Assembly: GCF_037975245.1 (NCBI RefSeq)
Contig: NC_092578.1
Span: 10,336,359 to 10,400,358, forward strand
Length of the DNA stretch: 64,000 nucleotides
Direction of reading: 5' to 3'
DNA from: Apostichopus japonicus
Taxonomy: Eukaryota; Echinodermata; Holothuroidea; Aspidochirotida; Stichopodidae
Of the stretch, positions 41,457-56,609 are shown in pieces (position 1 is the first letter of the stretch; the number at the start of each line of letters is the position of its first letter). The notes beneath the pieces are model-generated. The model did not search any database. It was given only the letters and a program-made list of their open reading frames with translations, and was not told the origin of the DNA. Made by a program: the position numbers and the translations under genes.

Positions 41457-41837
41457 CACAAATCTTCACAGTTATCATTTCTTCGTCGAGAGTAATGCCA
41501 GACACCAGTAATACGACTTTGTTGATAGCAAATGTTGGCAGCTTTTCTGTAATCGAGTCTGCCTGTCCAAATTCTACAGGAGTTTCACCATCATCATTTT
41601 TGATCAGCACATACTCAGAAGTGTCCGAACGCACCACCACAACCTTTATGGTAGCACCCTCCGGGATGCCTTCTCTCAGGTTCAATGTCATCGGAATTCC
41701 ACCTTCTCCAAGGTTCAAGGTGTATACTTCCACGTCTGTCAGAGTTTCAGAAACTGAGTCGGCTATCTCTTGGGCATCATCAGCAGCTACAGCACTCAAC
41801 TGGCCGGTCACTACTTTGATGTTTGCTTCTTCGCAAG
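41457..41837 (-). CDS. domain exon M10
   Basis: Consensus protein. Following spacers are 41134-41172 and 40732-40785. Spacing to M11 is 1609 bp. Confidence 0.9.
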
Positions 41838-43060
41838 CTGTGGGGTCAAAAATTCAAAAATCATTTCATTTCAATCATCATAGTTCAATCATGTCTTAAC
41901 AGAAAAAATACAGAAACAATCATATGGTGTAACCCTACCTTCAGCTTAACCATCCAGTCTAACTTACGTTATATACACTTAGCAAGTTTTCATTATCTAA
42001 GATGGCTCAATTTCATCAGTCGTCCTCCGATATTCACAGGAAAAGTTGCAATCTTTACTAAGTAGCAACTATCACCCAGAGACAATCTCACTTTAATTCA
42101 TTACAAAGTATAAACTTCCTTTCAACATCAGTCTCACCCTGACTAACACCACAAACTCATAAAATAAACAAATTAACCAATGTGTCTGCAAAATATTTGT
42201 CATTGTCAGATGTTTTTCTGTTGATTTGATAGTTGAGATCCCCAAATTTGGAAACAAAGAGGTCACTCTAACCCTAAGGTTATGGTATGACAGTACATCT
42301 CAATGCTTTCAACAGAACAGTCACTGAATTTGATAATTACCTAGAGTGGTTGTACTCTCTTCAGTAGTTTCCTCTGTTGTAGTTGTCGAGGGAGCTTAAA
42401 GAGGAAAATGTAAAGTAATCAGTCATTCTCCAAAAACTTCTTCTAATACTCAACAAGACTCTAAACTGTACAATATATATGATGTCTAAATCAGGGGGTA
42501 GCTCTGCAAACTCTAACCTGAAAAACTGCATAAATCATTCAAGCAGGGTATGTTTGCAACCAAACCACTATTGCTGTTCATGTGCAAGGCCAATATACAT
42601 GATGAAATATCTTCTTGAATGAGTGACACAACAATATAGTCCATTTAACATCACAACATACATTATTAATTGCTAGGCTTAGTTCACTCTTCCACCAGAT
42701 GATCGTAATATGTAATATAAATAGAAAAGTTACCAACCTCCAGTAGTCGTAGATTCTGTGGTGGTTGTTGGAGTAGCTAAAAATTGAAAATGGGATTCAG
42801 ATGTTTCTCAATAAAAATCTCATTATTTCCTTCTTTTTTGGGGTATATAGCATATATATTAGTGTTGGCTAATTATAATGTAAATTGTTCCATTTGTGTA
42901 TTACAATTCATGCTACTAAAACTGACGGGAAAAGTCAGAAAAGCAAAGTGAACAACAGAAATTTTGTCTCAAAACATAAAGCAAGTCGTCTTTCCATGTA
43001 ACTATGGCAATCATCTATGAATTAACCTATCAATAGTTAAATTCAGCTGTAATAACTCAC

Positions 43061-43441
43061 CACAAATCTTCACAGTTATCATTTCTTCGTCGAGAGTAAT
43101 GCCAGACACCAGTAATACGACTTTGTTGATAGCAAATGTTGGCAGCTTTTCTGTAATCGAGTCTGCCTGTCCAAATTCTACAGGAGTTTCACCATCATCA
43201 TTTTTGATCAGCACATACTCAGAAGTGTCCGAACGCACCACCACAACCTTTATGGTAGCACCCTCCGGGATGCCTTCTCTCAGGTTCAATGTCATCGGAA
43301 TTCCACCTTCTCCAAGGTTCAAGGTGTATACTTCCACGTCTGTCAGAGTTTCAGAAACTGAGTCGGCTATCTCTTGGGCATCATCAGCAGCTACAGCACT
43401 CAACTGGCCGGTCACTACTTTGATGTTTGCTTCTTCGCAAG
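43061..43441 (-). CDS. domain exon M9
   Basis: Consensus protein. Following spacers are 42738-42776 (Glu-Ser form) and 42341-42394. Confidence 0.9.
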
Positions 43442-43943
43442 CTGTGGGGTCAAAAATTCAAAAATCATTTCATTTCAATCATCATAGTTCAATCATGTCT
43501 TAACAGAAAAAATACAGAAACAATCATATGGTGTAACCCTACCTTCAGCTTAACCATCCAGTCTAACTTACGTTATATACACTTAGCAAGTTTTCATTAT
43601 CTAAGATGGCTCAATTTCATCAGTCGTCCTCCGATATTCACAGGAAAAGTTGCAATCTTTACTAAGTAGCAACTATCACCCAGAGACAATCTCACTTTAA
43701 TTCATTACAAAGTATAAACTTCCTTTCAACATCAGTCTCACCCTGACTAACACCACAAACTCATAACATAACAAATTAACCAATGTGTCTGCATAATATT
43801 TGTCATTGTCAGATGTTTTTCTGTTGATTTGATAGTTGAGATCCCAAAATTTGGAAACAAAGAGGTCACTCTAACCCTAAGGTTATGGTATGACAGTACA
43901 TCTCAATGCTTTCAACAGAACAGTCACTGAATTTGATAATTAC

Positions 43944-43997
43944 CTAGAGTGGTTGTACTCTCTACAGTAGTTTCCTCTGTTGTAGTTGTCGAGGGAG
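43944..43997 (-). CDS. 54-nt spacer exon variant (M8 cassette), Glu to Val
   Basis: One transversion gives ETTVESTTTL in place of ETTEESTTTL. Splice sites and phase are unchanged. Confidence 0.78.
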
Positions 43998-44664
43998 CTT
44001 AAAGAGGAAAATGTAAAGTAATCAGTCATTCTCCAAAAACTTCTTCTAATACTCAACAAGACTCTAAACTGTACAATATATATGATGTCTAAATCAGGGG
44101 GTAGCTCTGCAAACTCTAACCTGAAAAACTGCATAAATCATTCAAGCAGGGTATGTTTGCAACCAAACCACTATTGCTGTTCATGTGCAAGGCCAATATA
44201 CATGATGAAATATCTTCTTGAATGAGTGACACAACAATATAGTCCATTTAACATCACAACATACATTATTAATTGCTAGGCTTAGTTCACTCTTCCACCA
44301 GATGATCGTAATATGTAATATAAATAGAAAAAGTTACCAACCTCCAGTAGTCGTAGATTCTGTGGTGGTTGTTGGAGTAGCTAAAAATTGAAAATGGGAT
44401 TCAGATGTTTCTTAATAAAAATCTCATTATTTCATTCTTTTTTGGGGTATATAGCATATATATTAGTGTTGGCTAATTATAATGTAAATTGTTCCATTTG
44501 TGTATTACAATTCATGCTACTAAAACTGACGGGAAAAGTCAGAAAAGCAAAGTGAACAACAGAAATTTTGTCTCAAAACATAAAGCAAGTCGTCTTTCCA
44601 TGTAACTATGGCAATCATCTATGAATTAACCTATCAATAGTTAAATTCAGCTGTAATAACTCAC

Positions 44665-45045
44665 CACAAATCTTCACAGTTATCATTTCTTCGTCGAGAG
44701 TAATGCCAGACACCAGTAATACGACTTTGTTGATAGCAAATGTTGGCAGCTTTTCTGTAATCGAGTCTGCCTGTCCAAATTCTACAGGAGTTTCACCATC
44801 ATCATTTTTGATCAGCACATACTCAGAAGTGTCCGAACGCACCACCACAACCTTTATGGTAGCACCCTCCGGGATGCCTTCTCTCAGGTTCAATGTCATC
44901 GGAATTCCACCTTCTCCAAGGTTCAAGGTGTATACTTCCACGTCTGTCAGAGTTTCAGAAACTGAGTCGGCTATCTCTTGGGCATCATCAGCAGCTACAG
45001 CACTCAACTGGCCGGTCACTACTTTGATGTTTGCTTCTTCGCAAG
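44665..45045 (-). CDS. domain exon M8
   Basis: Consensus protein. Following spacers are 44342-44380 (Glu-Ser form) and 43944-43997. Confidence 0.9.
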
Positions 45046-46268
45046 CTGTGGGGTCAAAAATTCAAAAATCATTTCATTTCAATCATCATAGTTCAATCAT
45101 GTCTTAACAGAAAAAATACAGAAACAATCATATGGTGTAACCCTACCTTCAGCTTAACCATCCAGTCTAACTTACGTTATATACACTTAGCAAGTTTTCA
45201 TTATCTAAGATGGCTCAATTTCATCAGTCGTCCTCCGATATTCACAGGAAAAGTTGCAATCTTTACTAAGTAGCAACTATCACCCAGAGACAATCTCACT
45301 TTAATTCATTACAAAGTATAAACTTCCTTTCAACATCAGTCTCACCCTGACTAACACCACAAACTCATAAAATAAACAAATTAACCAATGTGTCTGCAAA
45401 ATATTTGTCATTGTCAGATGTTTTTCTGTTGATTTGATAGTTGAGATCCCCAAATTTGGAAACAAAGAGGTCACTCTAACCCTAAGGTTATGGTATGACA
45501 GTACATCTCAATGCTTTCAACAGAACAGTCACTGAATTTGATAATTACCTAGAGTGGTTGTACTCTCTTCAGTAGTTTCCTCTGTTGTAGTTGTCGAGGG
45601 AGCTTAAAGAGGAAAATGTAAAGTAATCAGTCATTCTCCAAAAACTTCTTCTAATACTCAACAAGACTCTAAACTGTACAATATATATGATGTCTAAATC
45701 AGGGGGTAGCTCTGCAAACTCTAACCTGAAAAACTGCATAAATCATTCAAGCAGGGTATGTTTGCAACCAAACCACTATTGCTGTTCATGTGCAAGGCCA
45801 ATATACATGATGAAATATCTTCTTGAATGAGTGACACAACAATATAGTCCATTTAACATCACAACATACATTATTAATTGCTAGGCTTAGTTCACTCTTC
45901 CACCAGATGATCGTAATATGTAATATAAATAGAAAAGTTACCAACCTCCAGTAGTCGTAGATTCTGTGGTGGTTGTTGGAGTAGCTAAAAATTGAAAATG
46001 GGATTCAGATGTTTCTCAATAAAAATCTCATTATTTCATTCTTTTTTGGGGTATATAGCATATCTATTAGTGTTGGCTAATTATAATGTAAATTGTACCA
46101 TTTGTGTATTACAATTCATGCTACTAAAACTGACGAGAAAAGTCAGAAAAGCAAAGTGAACAACAGAAATTTTGTCTCAAAACATAAAGCAAGTCGTCTT
46201 TCCATGTAACTATGGCAATCATCTATGAATTAACCTATCAATAGTTAAATTCAGCTGTAATAACTCAC

Positions 46269-46649
46269 CACAAATCTTCACAGTTATCATTTCTTCGTCG
46301 AGAGTAATGCCAGACACCAGTAATACGACTTTGTTGATAGCAAATGTTGGCAGCTTTTCTGTAATCGAGTCTGCCTGTCCAAATTCTACAGGAGTTTCAC
46401 CATCATCATTTTTGATCAGCACATACTCAGAAGTGTCCGAACGCACCACCACAACCTTTATGGTAGCACCCTCCGGGATGCCTTCTCTCAGGTTCAATGT
46501 CATCGGAATTCCACCTTCTCCAAGGTTCAAGGTGTATACTTCCACGTCTGTCAGAGTTTCAGAAACTGAGTCGGCTATCTCTTGGGCATCATCAGCAGCT
46601 ACAGCACTCAACTGGCCGGTCACTACTTTGATGTTTGCTTCTTCGCAAG
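46269..46649 (-). CDS. domain exon M7
   Basis: Consensus protein. Following spacers are 45946-45984 (Glu-Ser form) and 45549-45602. Confidence 0.9.
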
Positions 46650-47871
46650 CTGTGGGGTCAAAAATTCAAAAATCATTTCATTTCAATCATCATAGTTCAA
46701 TCATGTCTTAACAGAAAAAATACAGAAACAATCATATGGTGTAACCCTACCTTCAGCTTAACCATCCAGTCTAACTTACGTTATATACACTTAGCAAGTT
46801 TTCATTATCTAAGATGGCTCAATTTCATCAGTCGTCCTCCGATATTCACAGGAAAAGTTGCAATCTTTATTAAGTAGCAACTATCACCCAGAGACAATCT
46901 CACTTTAATTCATTACAAAGTATAAACTTCCTTTCAACATCAGTCTCACCCTGACTAACACCACAAACTCATAAAATAAACAAATTAACCAATGTGTCTG
47001 AAAATATTTGTCATTGTCAGATGTTTTTCTGTTGATTTGATAGTTGAGATCCCCAAATTTGGAAACAAAGAGGTCACTCTAACCCTAAGGTTATGGTATG
47101 ACAGTACATCTCAATGCTTTCAACAGAACAGTCACTGAATTTGATAATTACCTAGAGTGGTTGTACTCTCTTCAGTAGTTTCCTCTGTTGTAGTTGTGGA
47201 GGGAGCTTAAAGAGGAAAATGTAAAGTAATCAGTCATTCTCCAAAAACTTCTTCTAATACTCAACAAGACTCAAAACTGTACAATATATATGATGTCTAA
47301 ATCAGGGGGTAGCTCTGCAAACTCTAACCTGAAAAACTGCATAAATCATTCAAGCAGGGTATGTTTGCAACCAAACCACTATTGCTGTTCATGTGCAAGG
47401 CCAATATACATGATGAAATATCTTCTTGAATGAGTGACACAACAATATAGTCCATTTAACATCACAACATACATTATTAATTGCTAGGCTTAGTTCACTC
47501 TTCCACCAGATGATCGTAATATGTAATATAAATAGAAAAGTTACCAACCTCCAGTAGTCGTAGATTCTGTGGTGGTTGTTGGAGTAGCTAAAAATTGAAA
47601 ATGGGATTCAGATGTTTCTCAATAAAAATCTCATTATTTCATTCTTTTTTGGGGTATATAGCATATCTATTAGTGTTGGCTAATTATAATGTAAATTGTA
47701 CCATTTGTGTATTACAATTCATGCTACTAAAACTGACGGGAAAAGTCAGAAAAGCAAAGTGAACAACAGAAATTTTGTCTCAAAACATAAAGCAAGTCGT
47801 CTTTCCATGTAACTATGGCAGTCATCTATGAATTAACCTATCAATAGTTAAATTCAGCTGTAATAACTCAC

Positions 47872-48252
47872 CACAAATCTTCACAGTTATCATTTCTTCG
47901 TCGAGAGTAATGCCAGACACCAGTAATACGACTTTGTTGATAGCAAATGTTGGCAGCTTTTCTGTAATCGAGTCTGCCTGTCCAAATTCTACAGGAGTTT
48001 CACCATCATCATTTTTGATCAGCACATACTCAGAAGTGTCCGAACGCACCACCACAACCTTTATGGTAGCACCCTCCGGGATGCCTTCTCTCAGGTTCAA
48101 TGTCATCGGAATTCCACCTTCTCCAAGGTTCAAGGTGTATACTTCCACGTCTGTCAGAGTTTCAGAAACTGAGTCGGCTATCTCTTGGGCATCATCAGCA
48201 GCTACAGCACTCAACTGGCCGGTCACTACTTTGATGTTTGCTTCTTCGCAAG
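47872..48252 (-). CDS. domain exon M6
   Basis: Consensus protein. Following spacers are 47549-47587 (Glu-Ser form) and 47152-47205. The latter has a synonymous TCC Ser codon, as in the M1-M3 cassettes. Confidence 0.9.
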
Positions 48253-49474
48253 CTGTGGGGTCAAAAATTCAAAAATCATTTCATTTCAATCATCATAGTT
48301 CAATCATGTCTTAACAGAAAAAAATACAGAAACAATCATATGGTGTAACCCTACCTTCAGCTTAACCATCCAGTCTCACTTACGTTATATACACTTAGCA
48401 AGTTTTCATTATCTAAGATGGCTCAATTTCATCAGTCGTCCTCCGATATTCACAGGAAAAGTTGCAATCTTTACTAAGTAGCAACTATCACCCAGAGACA
48501 ATCTCACTTTAATTCATTACAAAGTATAAACTTCCTTTCAACATCAGTCTCACCCTGACTAACACCACAAACTCATAAAATAAACAAATTAACCAATGTG
48601 TCTGAAAATATTTGTCATTGTCAGATGTTTTTCTGTTGATTTGATAGTTGAGATCCCCAAATTTGGAAACAAAGAGGTCACTCTAACCCTAAGGTTATGG
48701 TATGACAGTACATCTCAATGCTTTCAACAGAACAGTCACTGAATTTGATAATTACCTAGAGTGGTTGTACTCTCTTCAGTAGTTTCCTCTGTTGTAGTTG
48801 TCGAGGGAGCTTAAAGAGGAAAATGTAAAGTAATCAGTCATTCTCCAAAAACTTCTTCTAATACTCAACAAGACTCTAAACTGTACAATATATATGATGT
48901 CTAAATCAGGGGGTAGCTCTGCAAACTCTAACCTGAAAACTGCATAAATCATTCAAGCAGGGTATGTTTGCAACCAAACCACTATTGCTGTTCATGTGCA
49001 AGGCCAATATACATGATGAAATATCTTCTTGAATGAGTGACACAACAATATAGTCCATTTAACATCACAACATACATTATTAATTGCTAGGCTTAGTTCA
49101 CTCTTCCACCAGATGATCGTAATATGTAATATAAATAGAAAAGTTACCAACCTCCAGTAGTCGTAGCTTCTGTGGTGGTTGTTGGAGTAGCTAAAAATTG
49201 AAAATGGGATTCAGATGTTTCTCAATAAAAATCTCATTATTTCATTCTTCTTTGGGGTATATAGCATATCTATTAGTGTTGGCTAATTATAATGTAAATT
49301 GTACCATTTGTGTATTACAATTCATGCTACTAAAACTGACGGGAAAAGTCAGAAAAGCAAAGTGAACAACAGAAATTTTGTCTCAAAACATAAAGCAAGT
49401 CGTCTTTCCATGTAACTATGGCAATCATCTATGAATTAACCTATCAATAGTTAAATTCAGCTGTAATAACTCAC

Positions 49475-49855
49475 CACAAATCTTCACAGTTATCATTTCT
49501 TCGTCGAGAGTAATGCCAGACACCAGTAATACGACTTTGTTTATAGCAAATGTTGGCAGCTTTTCTGTAATCGAGTCTGCCTGTCCAAATTCTACAGGAG
49601 TTTCACCATCATCATTTTTGATCAGCACATACTCAGAAGTGTCCGAACGCACCACCACAACCTTTATGGTAGCACCCTCCGGGATGCCTTCTCTCAGGTT
49701 CAATGTCATCGGAATTCCACCTTCTCCAAGGTTCAAGGTGTATACTTCCACGTCTGTCAGAGTTTCAGAAACTGAGTCGGCTATCTCTTGGGCATCATCA
49801 GCAGCTACAGCACTCAACTGGCCGGTCACTACTTTGATGTTTGCTTCTTCGCAAG
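49475..49855 (-). CDS. domain exon M5
   Basis: Consensus protein. Following spacers are 49152-49190 (Glu-Ala form) and 48756-48809. Confidence 0.9.
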
Positions 49856-51077
49856 CTGTGGGGTCAAAAATTCAAAAATCATTTCATTTCAATCATCATA
49901 GTTCAATCATGTCTTAACAGAAAAAATACAGAAACAATCATATGGTGTAACCCTACCTTCAGCTTAACCATCCAGTCTAACTTACGTTATATACACTTAG
50001 CAAGTTTTCATTATCTAAGATGGCTCAATTTCATCAGTCGTCCTCCGATATTCACAGGAAAAGTTGCAATCTTTACTAAGTAGCAACTATCACCCAGAGA
50101 CAATCTCACTTTAATTCATTACAAAGTATAAACTTCCTTTCAACATCAGTCTCACCCTGACTAACACCACAAACTCATAAAATAAACAAATTAACCAATG
50201 TGTCTGAAAATATTTGTCATTGTCAGATGTTTTTCTGTTGATTTGATAGTTGAGATCCCCAAATTTGGAAACAAAGAGGTCACTCTAACCCTAAGGTTAT
50301 GGTATGACAGTACATCTCAATGCTTTCAACAGAACAGTCACTGAATTTGATAATTACCTAGAGTGGTTGTACTCTCTTCAGTAGTTTCCTCTGTTGTAGT
50401 TGTCGAGGGAGCTTAAAGAGGAAAATGTAAAGTAATCAGTCATTCTCCAAAAACTTCTTCTAATACTCAACAAGACTCTAAACTGTACAATATATATGAT
50501 GTCTAAATCAGGGGGTAGCTCTGCAAACTCTAACCTGAAAAACTGCATAAATCATTCAAGCAGGGTATGTTTGCAACCAAACCACTATTGCTGTTCATGT
50601 GCAAGGCCAATATACATGATGAAATATCTTCTTGAATGAGTGACACAACAATATAGTCCATTTAACATCACAACATACATTATTAATTGCTAGGCTTAGT
50701 TCACTCTTCCACCAGATGATCGTAATATGTAATATAAATAGAAAAGTTACCAACCTCCAGTAGTCGTAGATTCTGTGGTGGTTGTTGGAGTAGCTAAAAA
50801 TTGAAAATGGGATTCAGATGTTTCTCAATAAAAATCTCATTATTTCATTCTTTTTTGGGGTATATAGCATATCTATTAGTGTTGGCTAATTACAATGTAA
50901 ATTGTTCCATTTGTGTATTACAATTCATGCTACTAAAACTGACGGGAAAAGTCAGAAAAGCAAAGTGAACAACAGAAATTTTGTCTCAAAACATAAAGCA
51001 AGTCGTCTTTCCATGTAACTATGGCAATCATCTATGAATTAACCTATCAATAGTTAAATTCAGCTGTAATAACTCAC

Positions 51078-51458
51078 CACAAATCTTCACAGTTATCATT
51101 TCTTCGTCGAGAGTAATGCCAGACACCAGTAATACGACTTTGTTGATAGCAAATGTTGGCAGCTTTTCTGTAATCGAGTCTGCCTGTCCAAATTCTACAG
51201 GAGTTTCACCATCATCATTTTTGATCAGCACATACTCAGAAGTGTCCGAACGCACCACCACAACCTTTATGGTAGCACCCTCCGGGATGCCTTCTCTCAG
51301 GTTCAATGTCATCGGAATTCCACCTTCTCCAAGGTTCAAGGTGTATACTTCCACGTCTGTCAGAGTTTCAGAAACTGAGTCGGCTATCTCTTGGGCATCA
51401 TCAGCAGCTACAGCACTCAACTGGCCGGTCACTACTTTGATGTTTGCTTCTTCGCAAG
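51078..51458 (-). CDS. domain exon M4
   Basis: Consensus protein. Following spacers are 50755-50793 (Glu-Ser form) and 50358-50411. Confidence 0.9.
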
Positions 51459-52680
51459 CTGTGGGGTCAAAAATTCAAAAATCATTTCATTTCAATCATC
51501 ATAGTTCAATCATGTCTTAACAGAAAAAATACAGAAACAATCATATGGTGTAACCCTACCTTCAGCTTAACCATCCAGTCTCACTTACGTTATATACACT
51601 TAGCAAGTTTTCATTATCTAAGATGGCTCAATTTCATCAGTCGTCCTCCGATATTCACAGGAAAAGTTGCAATCTTTACTAAGTAGCAACTATCACCCAG
51701 AGACAACCTCACTTTAATTCATTACAAAGTATAAACTTCCTTTCAACATCAGTCTCACCCTGACTAACACCACAAACTCATAAAATAAACAAATTAACCA
51801 ATGTGTCTGAAAATATTTGTCATTGTCAGATGTTTATCTGTTGATTTGATAGTTGAGATCCCCAAATTTGGAAACAAAGAGGTCACTCTAACCCTAAGGT
51901 TATGGTATGACAGTACATCTCAATGCTTTCAACAGAACAGTCACTGAATTTGATAATTACCTAGAGTGGTTGTACTCTCTTCAGTAGTTTCCTCTGTTGT
52001 AGTTGTGGAGGGAGCTTAAAGAGGAAAATGTAAAGTAATCAGTCATTCTCCAAAAACTTCTTCTAATACTCAACAAGACTCAAAACTGTACAATATATAT
52101 GATGTCTAAATCAGGGGGTAGCTCTGCAAACTCTAACCTGAAAAACTGCATAAATCATTCAAGCAGGGTATGTTTGCAACCAAACCACTATTGCTGTTCA
52201 TGTGCAAGGCCAATATACATGATGAAATATCTTCTTGAATGAGTGACACAACAATATAGTCCATTTAACATCACAACATACATTATTAATTGCTAGGCTT
52301 AGTTCACTCTTCCACCAGATGATCGTAATATGTAATATAAATAGAAAAGTTACCAACCTCCAGTAGTCGTAGATTCTGTGGTGGTTGTTGGAGTAGCTAA
52401 AAATTGAAAATGGGATTCAGATGTTTCTCAATAAAAATCTCATTATTTCCTTCTTCTTTGGGGTATATAGCATATCTATTAGTGTTGGCTAATTATAATG
52501 TAAATTGTTCCATTTGTGTATTACAATTCATGCTACTAAAACTGACGGGAAAAGTCAGAAAAGCAAAGTGAACAACAGAAATTTTGTCTCAAAACATAAA
52601 GCAAGTCGTCTTTCCATGTAACTATGGCAATCATCTATGAATTAACCTATCAATAGTTAAATTCAGCTGTAATAACTCAC

Positions 52681-53061
52681 CACAAATCTTCACAGTTATC
52701 ATTTCTTCGTCGAGAGTAATGCCAGACACCAGTAATACGACTTTGTTGATAGCAAATGTTGGCAGCTTTTCTGTAATCGAGTCTGCCTGTCCAAATTCTA
52801 CAGGAGTTTCACCATCATCATTTTTGATCAGCACATACTCAGAAGTGTCCGAACGCACCACCACAACCTTTATGGTAGCACCCTCCGGGATGCCTTCTCT
52901 CAGGTTCAATGTCATCGGAATTCCACCTTCTCCAAGGTTCAAGGTGTATACTTCCACGTCTGTCAGAGTTTCAGAAACTGAGTCGGCTATCTCTTGGGCA
53001 TCATCAGCAGCTACAGCACTCAACTGGCCGGTCACTACTTTGATGTTTGCTTCTTCGCAAG
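52681..53061 (-). CDS. domain exon M3 (5'-most consensus-type module)
   Basis: Consensus protein. Following spacers are 52358-52396 (Glu-Ser form) and 51961-52014. The intron 5' of it (towards M2) is already of the divergent long type, so the homogenised block ends at about 53.4-53.6 kb. Confidence 0.9.
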
Positions 53062-54639
53062 CTGTGGGGTCAAAAATTCAAAAATCATTTCATTTCAATC
53101 ATCATAGTTCAATCATGTCTTAACAGAAAAAATACAGAAACAATCATATGGTGTAACCCTACCTTCAGCTTAACCATCCAGTCTCACTTACGTTATATAC
53201 ACTTAGCAAGTTTTCATTATCTAAGATGGCTCAATTTCATCAGTCGTCCTCCGATATTCACAGGAAAAGTTGCAATCTTTACTAAGTAGCAACTATCACC
53301 CAGAGACAACCTCACTTTAATTCATTACAAAGTATAAACTTCCTTTCAACATCAGTCTCACCCTGACTAACACCACAAACTCATAAAATAAACAAATTAA
53401 CCAATGTGTCTGAAAATATTTGTCATTGTCAGATGTTTTTCTGTTGATTTGATAGTTGAGATCCCCAAATTTGGAAACAAAGAGGTCACTCTAACCCTAA
53501 GGTTATGGTATGACAGTACATCTCAAATCTTTCAAGAGAACAGTCACTGAATTTGATAATTACCTAGAGTGGTTGTACTCTCTTCAGTAGTTTCCTCTGT
53601 TGTAGTTGTGGAGGGAGCTTAATGAGGAAAATATAAAGTAATCATTCATACTTCAAATACTTCTTTTAATACTCAACAAGTTTCTAGGCTGTACAATATA
53701 TGTCTAAATCAGGGGGTAGCCCTCCAAACTCTTACCTGAAAACCTGCAGAAATCATTCAAGCAGGGTATGTTTGCAACCAAACCACTACCGCTGTTCATG
53801 TGCAAGGCCAATAAACATGATGACATATCTTCTTGATTGAGTGACACAACAATATAGTCCCTTTAACATCACAACATACATTATTAATTGCTAAGCTTAG
53901 TTCACTCTTCCACCAGATGTAGAGCAAGCCTCCTTTCAACATAAGAATCATTGGCAGATCTTGTATTTCATCATCTTGTAATACTAATGCATCTTCTAGA
54001 TGACAAAATACTCCTAACAGCTACAGCATCTATGGTGTTTGCACTCCTTACTTCGTCCATTACATTTGATGCCTCTTACGTATCTACTGCCAAAATCCTC
54101 ACAGTTTCAAGTTGGTCAATTGATTATCATCCTTTCACATCCACAATCTTATACTTCAACTTAAAGTTTCATTCAAGATGATTATAACAGTACTGCATTT
54201 GCTTCCAACAAGTTCAATTCTGCAAGAAACTTTGCAACCAAATCAAAATCTTTGACACAATCAATTGCAGTGGAGATTGATCGTAATATGTAATATAAAT
54301 AGAAAAGTTACCAACCTCCAGTAGTCGTAGCTTCTGTGGTGGTTGTTGGAGTAGCTAAAAATTAAAAATGGGATTCAGGTGTTTCTTAATAAAAATCTCA
54401 TTATTTCCTTCTTCTTTGGGGTATATAGCATATCTATTAGTGTTCGCTAATTATAATGTAAATTGTTACATTTGTGAATTACAATTCATGCTACTAAAAC
54501 TGACGAGAAAAGCCAGAAAAGCAAAGTGAACAACAGAAATTTTGTCTCAAAACATAAAGAAAGTGGTCTTTCCATGTAACTATGGCAATCTTCTATGAAT
54601 TAACCTATCAATAGTTAAAATTCAGATGTAATAACTCAC

Positions 54640-55020
54640 CACAAATCTCAACATTCATCCTTTCTTGGTTCATAGATATGCCAGACACCAGTAATACGAC
54701 TTTGTTTATAGCAAATGTTGGCAGCTTTTCTGTAATCGAGTCTGCTGGTCCAAATTCTACAGGAGTTTCACCATCATCATTTTTGATCAGCACATACTCA
54801 GAAGTGTCCGAACGCACTACTACAACTTTAATGGTAGTACCCTCCGGGAGGCCTTGGTGCAGGTATAATGTTATCGGAATTCCACCTTCTCCAAGGTTCA
54901 AGGCCACTACTTCCACGTCTGTCAGAGTTTCAGAAACTGAGTCAGCTATCTCTTCGGCATCATCAGCAGCTACAGCACTCAACAGGCCGGTCACAAATTT
55001 GATGTTTGCTTCTTCGCAAG
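54640..55020 (-). CDS. domain exon M2 (divergent)
   Basis: About 20 substitutions separate it from the consensus. They include Val9 to Phe, Tyr39-Thr40 to Val-Ala, Arg55-Glu56 to His-Gln, Gln92 to Pro and a rewritten tail (GISMNQERMNVEIC). Cys2 and Cys127, the helix-like segment and the strand pattern are kept, as are both splice sites and phase. Following spacers are 54316-54354 and 53564-53617. Long cassette, 1959 bp to M3. Confidence 0.9.
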
Positions 55021-56609
55021 CTGTGGGGTCAATAATTCAAAAATCATTTCATTTCAATCATCATAGTTCAAACATGTCTGAACAGAAACAAATAAAGAAA
55101 TAATCACACGGTGTATCCTACCTTCAGCTAAACCATCCAGTCTAACTTACGTTATATACACGTAGCAAGTTTTTATCATCTAAGATGTCTCAATTTCATC
55201 AGTCATCTTCCTATATTCACAGGAAAAGTTGCAATGTTTACTAAGTAGCAACTATCACCCAGAGACAACCTCACTTTAATTCATTACAAAGTATAAACTT
55301 CCTTTCAACATCAGTCTCACCCTGACTAACTAACATGTCAACCACATACTCATAAAATAAACAAATTAACCAATGTGTCTGCATAATATTTGTCATTGTT
55401 AGATGATTTTCTGTTGATTTGATAGTTGAGATCCCCAAATTTGGAAACAAAGAGGTCACTCTAACCCTTAGCTTATGGTATGACAGTACATCTCAAATCT
55501 TTCAAGAGAACAGTCACTGAATTTGATAATTACCTAGAGTGGTTGTACTCTCTTCAGTAGTTTCCTCTGTTGTAGTTGTGGAGGGAGCTTAATGAGGAAA
55601 ATATAAAGTAATCATTCATACTTCAAATACTTCTTTTAATACTCAACAAGTTTCTAGGCTGTACAATATATGTCTAAATCAGGGGGTAGCCCTCCAAACT
55701 CTTACCTGAAAACCTGCAGAAATCATTCAAGCAGGGTATGTTTGCAACCAAACCACTACCGCTGTTCATGTGCAAGGCCAATAAACATGATGACATATCT
55801 TCTTGATTGAGTGACACAACAATATAGTCCCTTTAACATCACAACATACATTATTAATTGCTAAGCTTAGTTCACTCTTCCACCAGATGTAGAGCAAGCC
55901 TCCTTTCAACATAAGAATCATTGGCAGATCTTGTATTTCATCATCTTGTAATACTAATGCATCTTCTAGATGACAAAATACTCCTAACAGCTACAGCATC
56001 TATGGTGTTTGCACTCCTTACTTCGTCCATTACATTTGATGCCTCTTACGTATCTACTGCCAAAATCCTCACAGTTTCAAGTTGGTCAATTGATTATCAT
56101 CCTTTCACATCCACAATCTTATACTTCAACTTAAAGTTTCATTCAAGATGATTATAACAGTACTGCATTTGCTTCCAACAAGTTCAATTCTGCAAGAAAC
56201 TTTGCAACCAAATCAAAATCTTTGACACAATCAATTGCAGTGGAGATTGATCGTAATATGTAATATAAATAGAAAAGTTACCAACCTCCAGTAGTCGTAG
56301 CTTCTGTGGTGGTTGTTGGAGTAGCTAAAAATTAAAAATGGGATTCAGGTGTTTCTTAATAAAAATCTCATTATTTCCTTCTTCTTTGGGGTATATAGCA
56401 TATCTATTAGTGTTCGCTAATTATAATGTAAATTGTTACATTTGTGAATTACAATTCATGCTACTAAAACTGACGAGAAAAGCCAGAAAAGCAAAGTGAA
56501 CAACAGAAATTTTGTCTCAAAACATAAAGAAAGCGGTCTTTCCATGTAACTATGGCAATCTTCTATGAATTAACCTATCAATAGTTAAAATTCAGATGTA
56601 ATAACTCAC